From Paenibacillus aquistagni (GTDB taxonomy: Bacteria > Bacillota > Bacilli > Paenibacillales > Paenibacillaceae): a DNA stretch of 64,000 nucleotides. Positions within the stretch are counted from its first letter, which is position 1, and each line of letters begins with the position of its first letter. This document shows, one piece after another, positions 63,412-64,000 of this stretch. The position numbers and the translations under genes are program-made. The notes beneath the pieces were generated by a model, which searched no databases, was not told the DNA's origin, and saw only the letters and a list, made by a program, of their open reading frames with translations. The stretch covers positions 62,001-126,000 of the forward strand of contig NZ_FXAZ01000007.1 in the NCBI RefSeq assembly GCF_900177815.1. Direction: 5' to 3'.

Positions 63412-64000
63412 CTACAGATGATAAGAGTAAATCATTGGAGCTGCAATGATGGGCATGCCTTCTTGAAGCTTATGGCGATCAGCTTCGCTTCGGTGTGTAA
63501 CTCGGCCTTCCATCGACCATCTCGCAATGGCATGCTGGCTAACAAATTCGTGGAAGGAGCTTCCTTGGCGCTGGAACCATCGACCGTTCTCTGTGGTAAA
63601 GATACCTCCGTCTGGAATGCTGCCATCCGGAGCCGACTGCTCATTCCACTTGACTGCAGCAGTCTTGGCATCCATCACTGGACCTGTGCCAAAGCCCAGC
63701 AGATCCATTTGCGACAGCTTCACAACAGGGATATGAACGGGTCCTGTCAATGGATACTTCGTGCCATGTTCAATCCAATAAATCGTATCGCTAAGCCCCG
63801 TTGCCGCAACATGAGAGGGGTAGAAGGATTGGGCACGAAGCACGCTGCGAGTGGAATGCGCCCTTACCCGACTTACCCAATCATGCGCATTGGCCCATTT
63901 TGCAGAGAAAAATGCCGCATTCTTGTCATTGACCTCCTGGAGCCGCTCTCCCAGCGCCTTCATGCTTTGGCTGCCCACATGATGGATAAAGCAGTCCCGT
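63412..64000 (-). CDS. Glycosyltransferase family 2-like, C-terminal part, cut by the right edge
   Basis: The frame is open to the window end: the residues before the internal GTG at 63978 read RDCFIHH, giving FIHHVGSQSMKALGERLQEV and later FFSAKW, the typical end of a GT2 catalytic domain. After it come about 160 residues of another domain (YPSHVAATGLSDTIYWIEHG, PVVKLSQMDLLGFGTGPVMD, GIFTTENGRWFQRQGSSFHE) that I do not recognise. The real start lies beyond the window. Confidence 0.75.
   Translation of the reverse strand, partial: RDCFIHHVGSQSMKALGERLQEVNDKNAAFFSAKWANAHDWVSRVRAHSTRSVLRAQSFYPSHVAATGLSDTIYWIEHGTKYPLTGPVHIPVVKLSQMDLLGFGTGPVMDAKTAAVKWNEQSAPDGSIPDGGIFTTENGRWFQRQGSSFHEFVSQHAIARWSMEGRVTHRSEADRHKLQEGMPIIAAPMIYSYHL

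Noticed and set aside
1..64000. CRISPR arrays, tRNA, rRNA and insertion sequences
   Set aside because: No regularly spaced repeats, no tRNA-like or rRNA sequences and no transposase genes were recognised by reading; the only recombinase is the serine enzyme in the element.

Overview
The window reads as chromosome of an endospore-forming Bacillota bacterium, most likely Paenibacillus or a close relative. Grounds: mid-GC composition, strong AGGAGG-type ribosome binding sites, sporulation genes (gerE, a YhcN/YlaJ lipoprotein, a CgeB-type glycosyltransferase), a Bacillus-type xylR/xylAB locus, and LplABC-type sugar importers paired with a membrane-bound AraC regulator. No rRNA, tRNA or CRISPR array was recognised.

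Layout. (1) 1-5.3 kb: a Lys/Arg-rich protein behind a sigma-K-like promoter, then xylB-xylA and divergent xylR, with a xylO-like operator and a cre-like site between them. (2) 5.4-20.5 kb: the main discovery. gerE, the late mother-cell sporulation regulator, is split. Its last 23 codons lie at 5.4 kb beside a large serine recombinase; its first 51 codons lie at 20.3-20.45 kb. Both halves are on the minus strand, in the right order, and end in the same 11-bp sequence. Joining them there restores a 74-codon gerE, the length of the B. subtilis gene. The 14,801 bp between are therefore best read as a gerE-intervening element, comparable to skin in sigK, whose cargo is a full type IV pilus operon (assembly ATPases, platform, major and minor pilins, prepilin peptidase, PilMNO) plus a long response regulator. 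One minor pilin carries a chitin-binding-like module. (3) 20.6-36.7 kb: a sporulation lipoprotein, then a carbohydrate/glycoprotein utilisation locus: two M60-type metallopeptidases (one frameshifted), an oxidoreductase, a GH88 unsaturated glucuronyl hydrolase, the AraC regulator and the LplABC-type importer.

(4) 37-47.5 kb: glycosyltransferases, nucleotide-sugar enzymes (including a likely UDP-N-acetyl-L-fucosamine set) and small unknown proteins, with sigma-K-like promoters (AC, 17 bp, CATANNNTA) before two glycosyltransferases; this suggests spore-surface glycan synthesis. (5) 47.8-51.7 kb: a LacI regulator, an M20 peptidase and an acyl-CoA dehydrogenase-like flavoprotein. (6) 52-59 kb: a peptide ABC importer with unusual architecture: circularly permuted binding protein, both permeases with long N-terminal extensions, and fused ATPases. 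(7) 59-59.8 kb: a c-di-AMP (ydaO/yuaA) riboswitch before a small Rossmann-like protein. (8) 60.2-64 kb: CgeB-like glycosyltransferase, Arg/Lys-rich small proteins, three related short helical proteins and a glycosyltransferase cut by the window edge; probably a second spore-surface cluster.

How it fits together: in Bacillus, sigma-K and GerE control late coat and spore-surface genes. Here gerE is interrupted by a recombinase-bearing element, while glycosyltransferases in the same window carry sigma-K-like promoters. A plausible model is that vegetative cells keep the element and its pilus genes, and the mother cell excises it late in sporulation to rebuild gerE. Excision itself is inferred, not shown.
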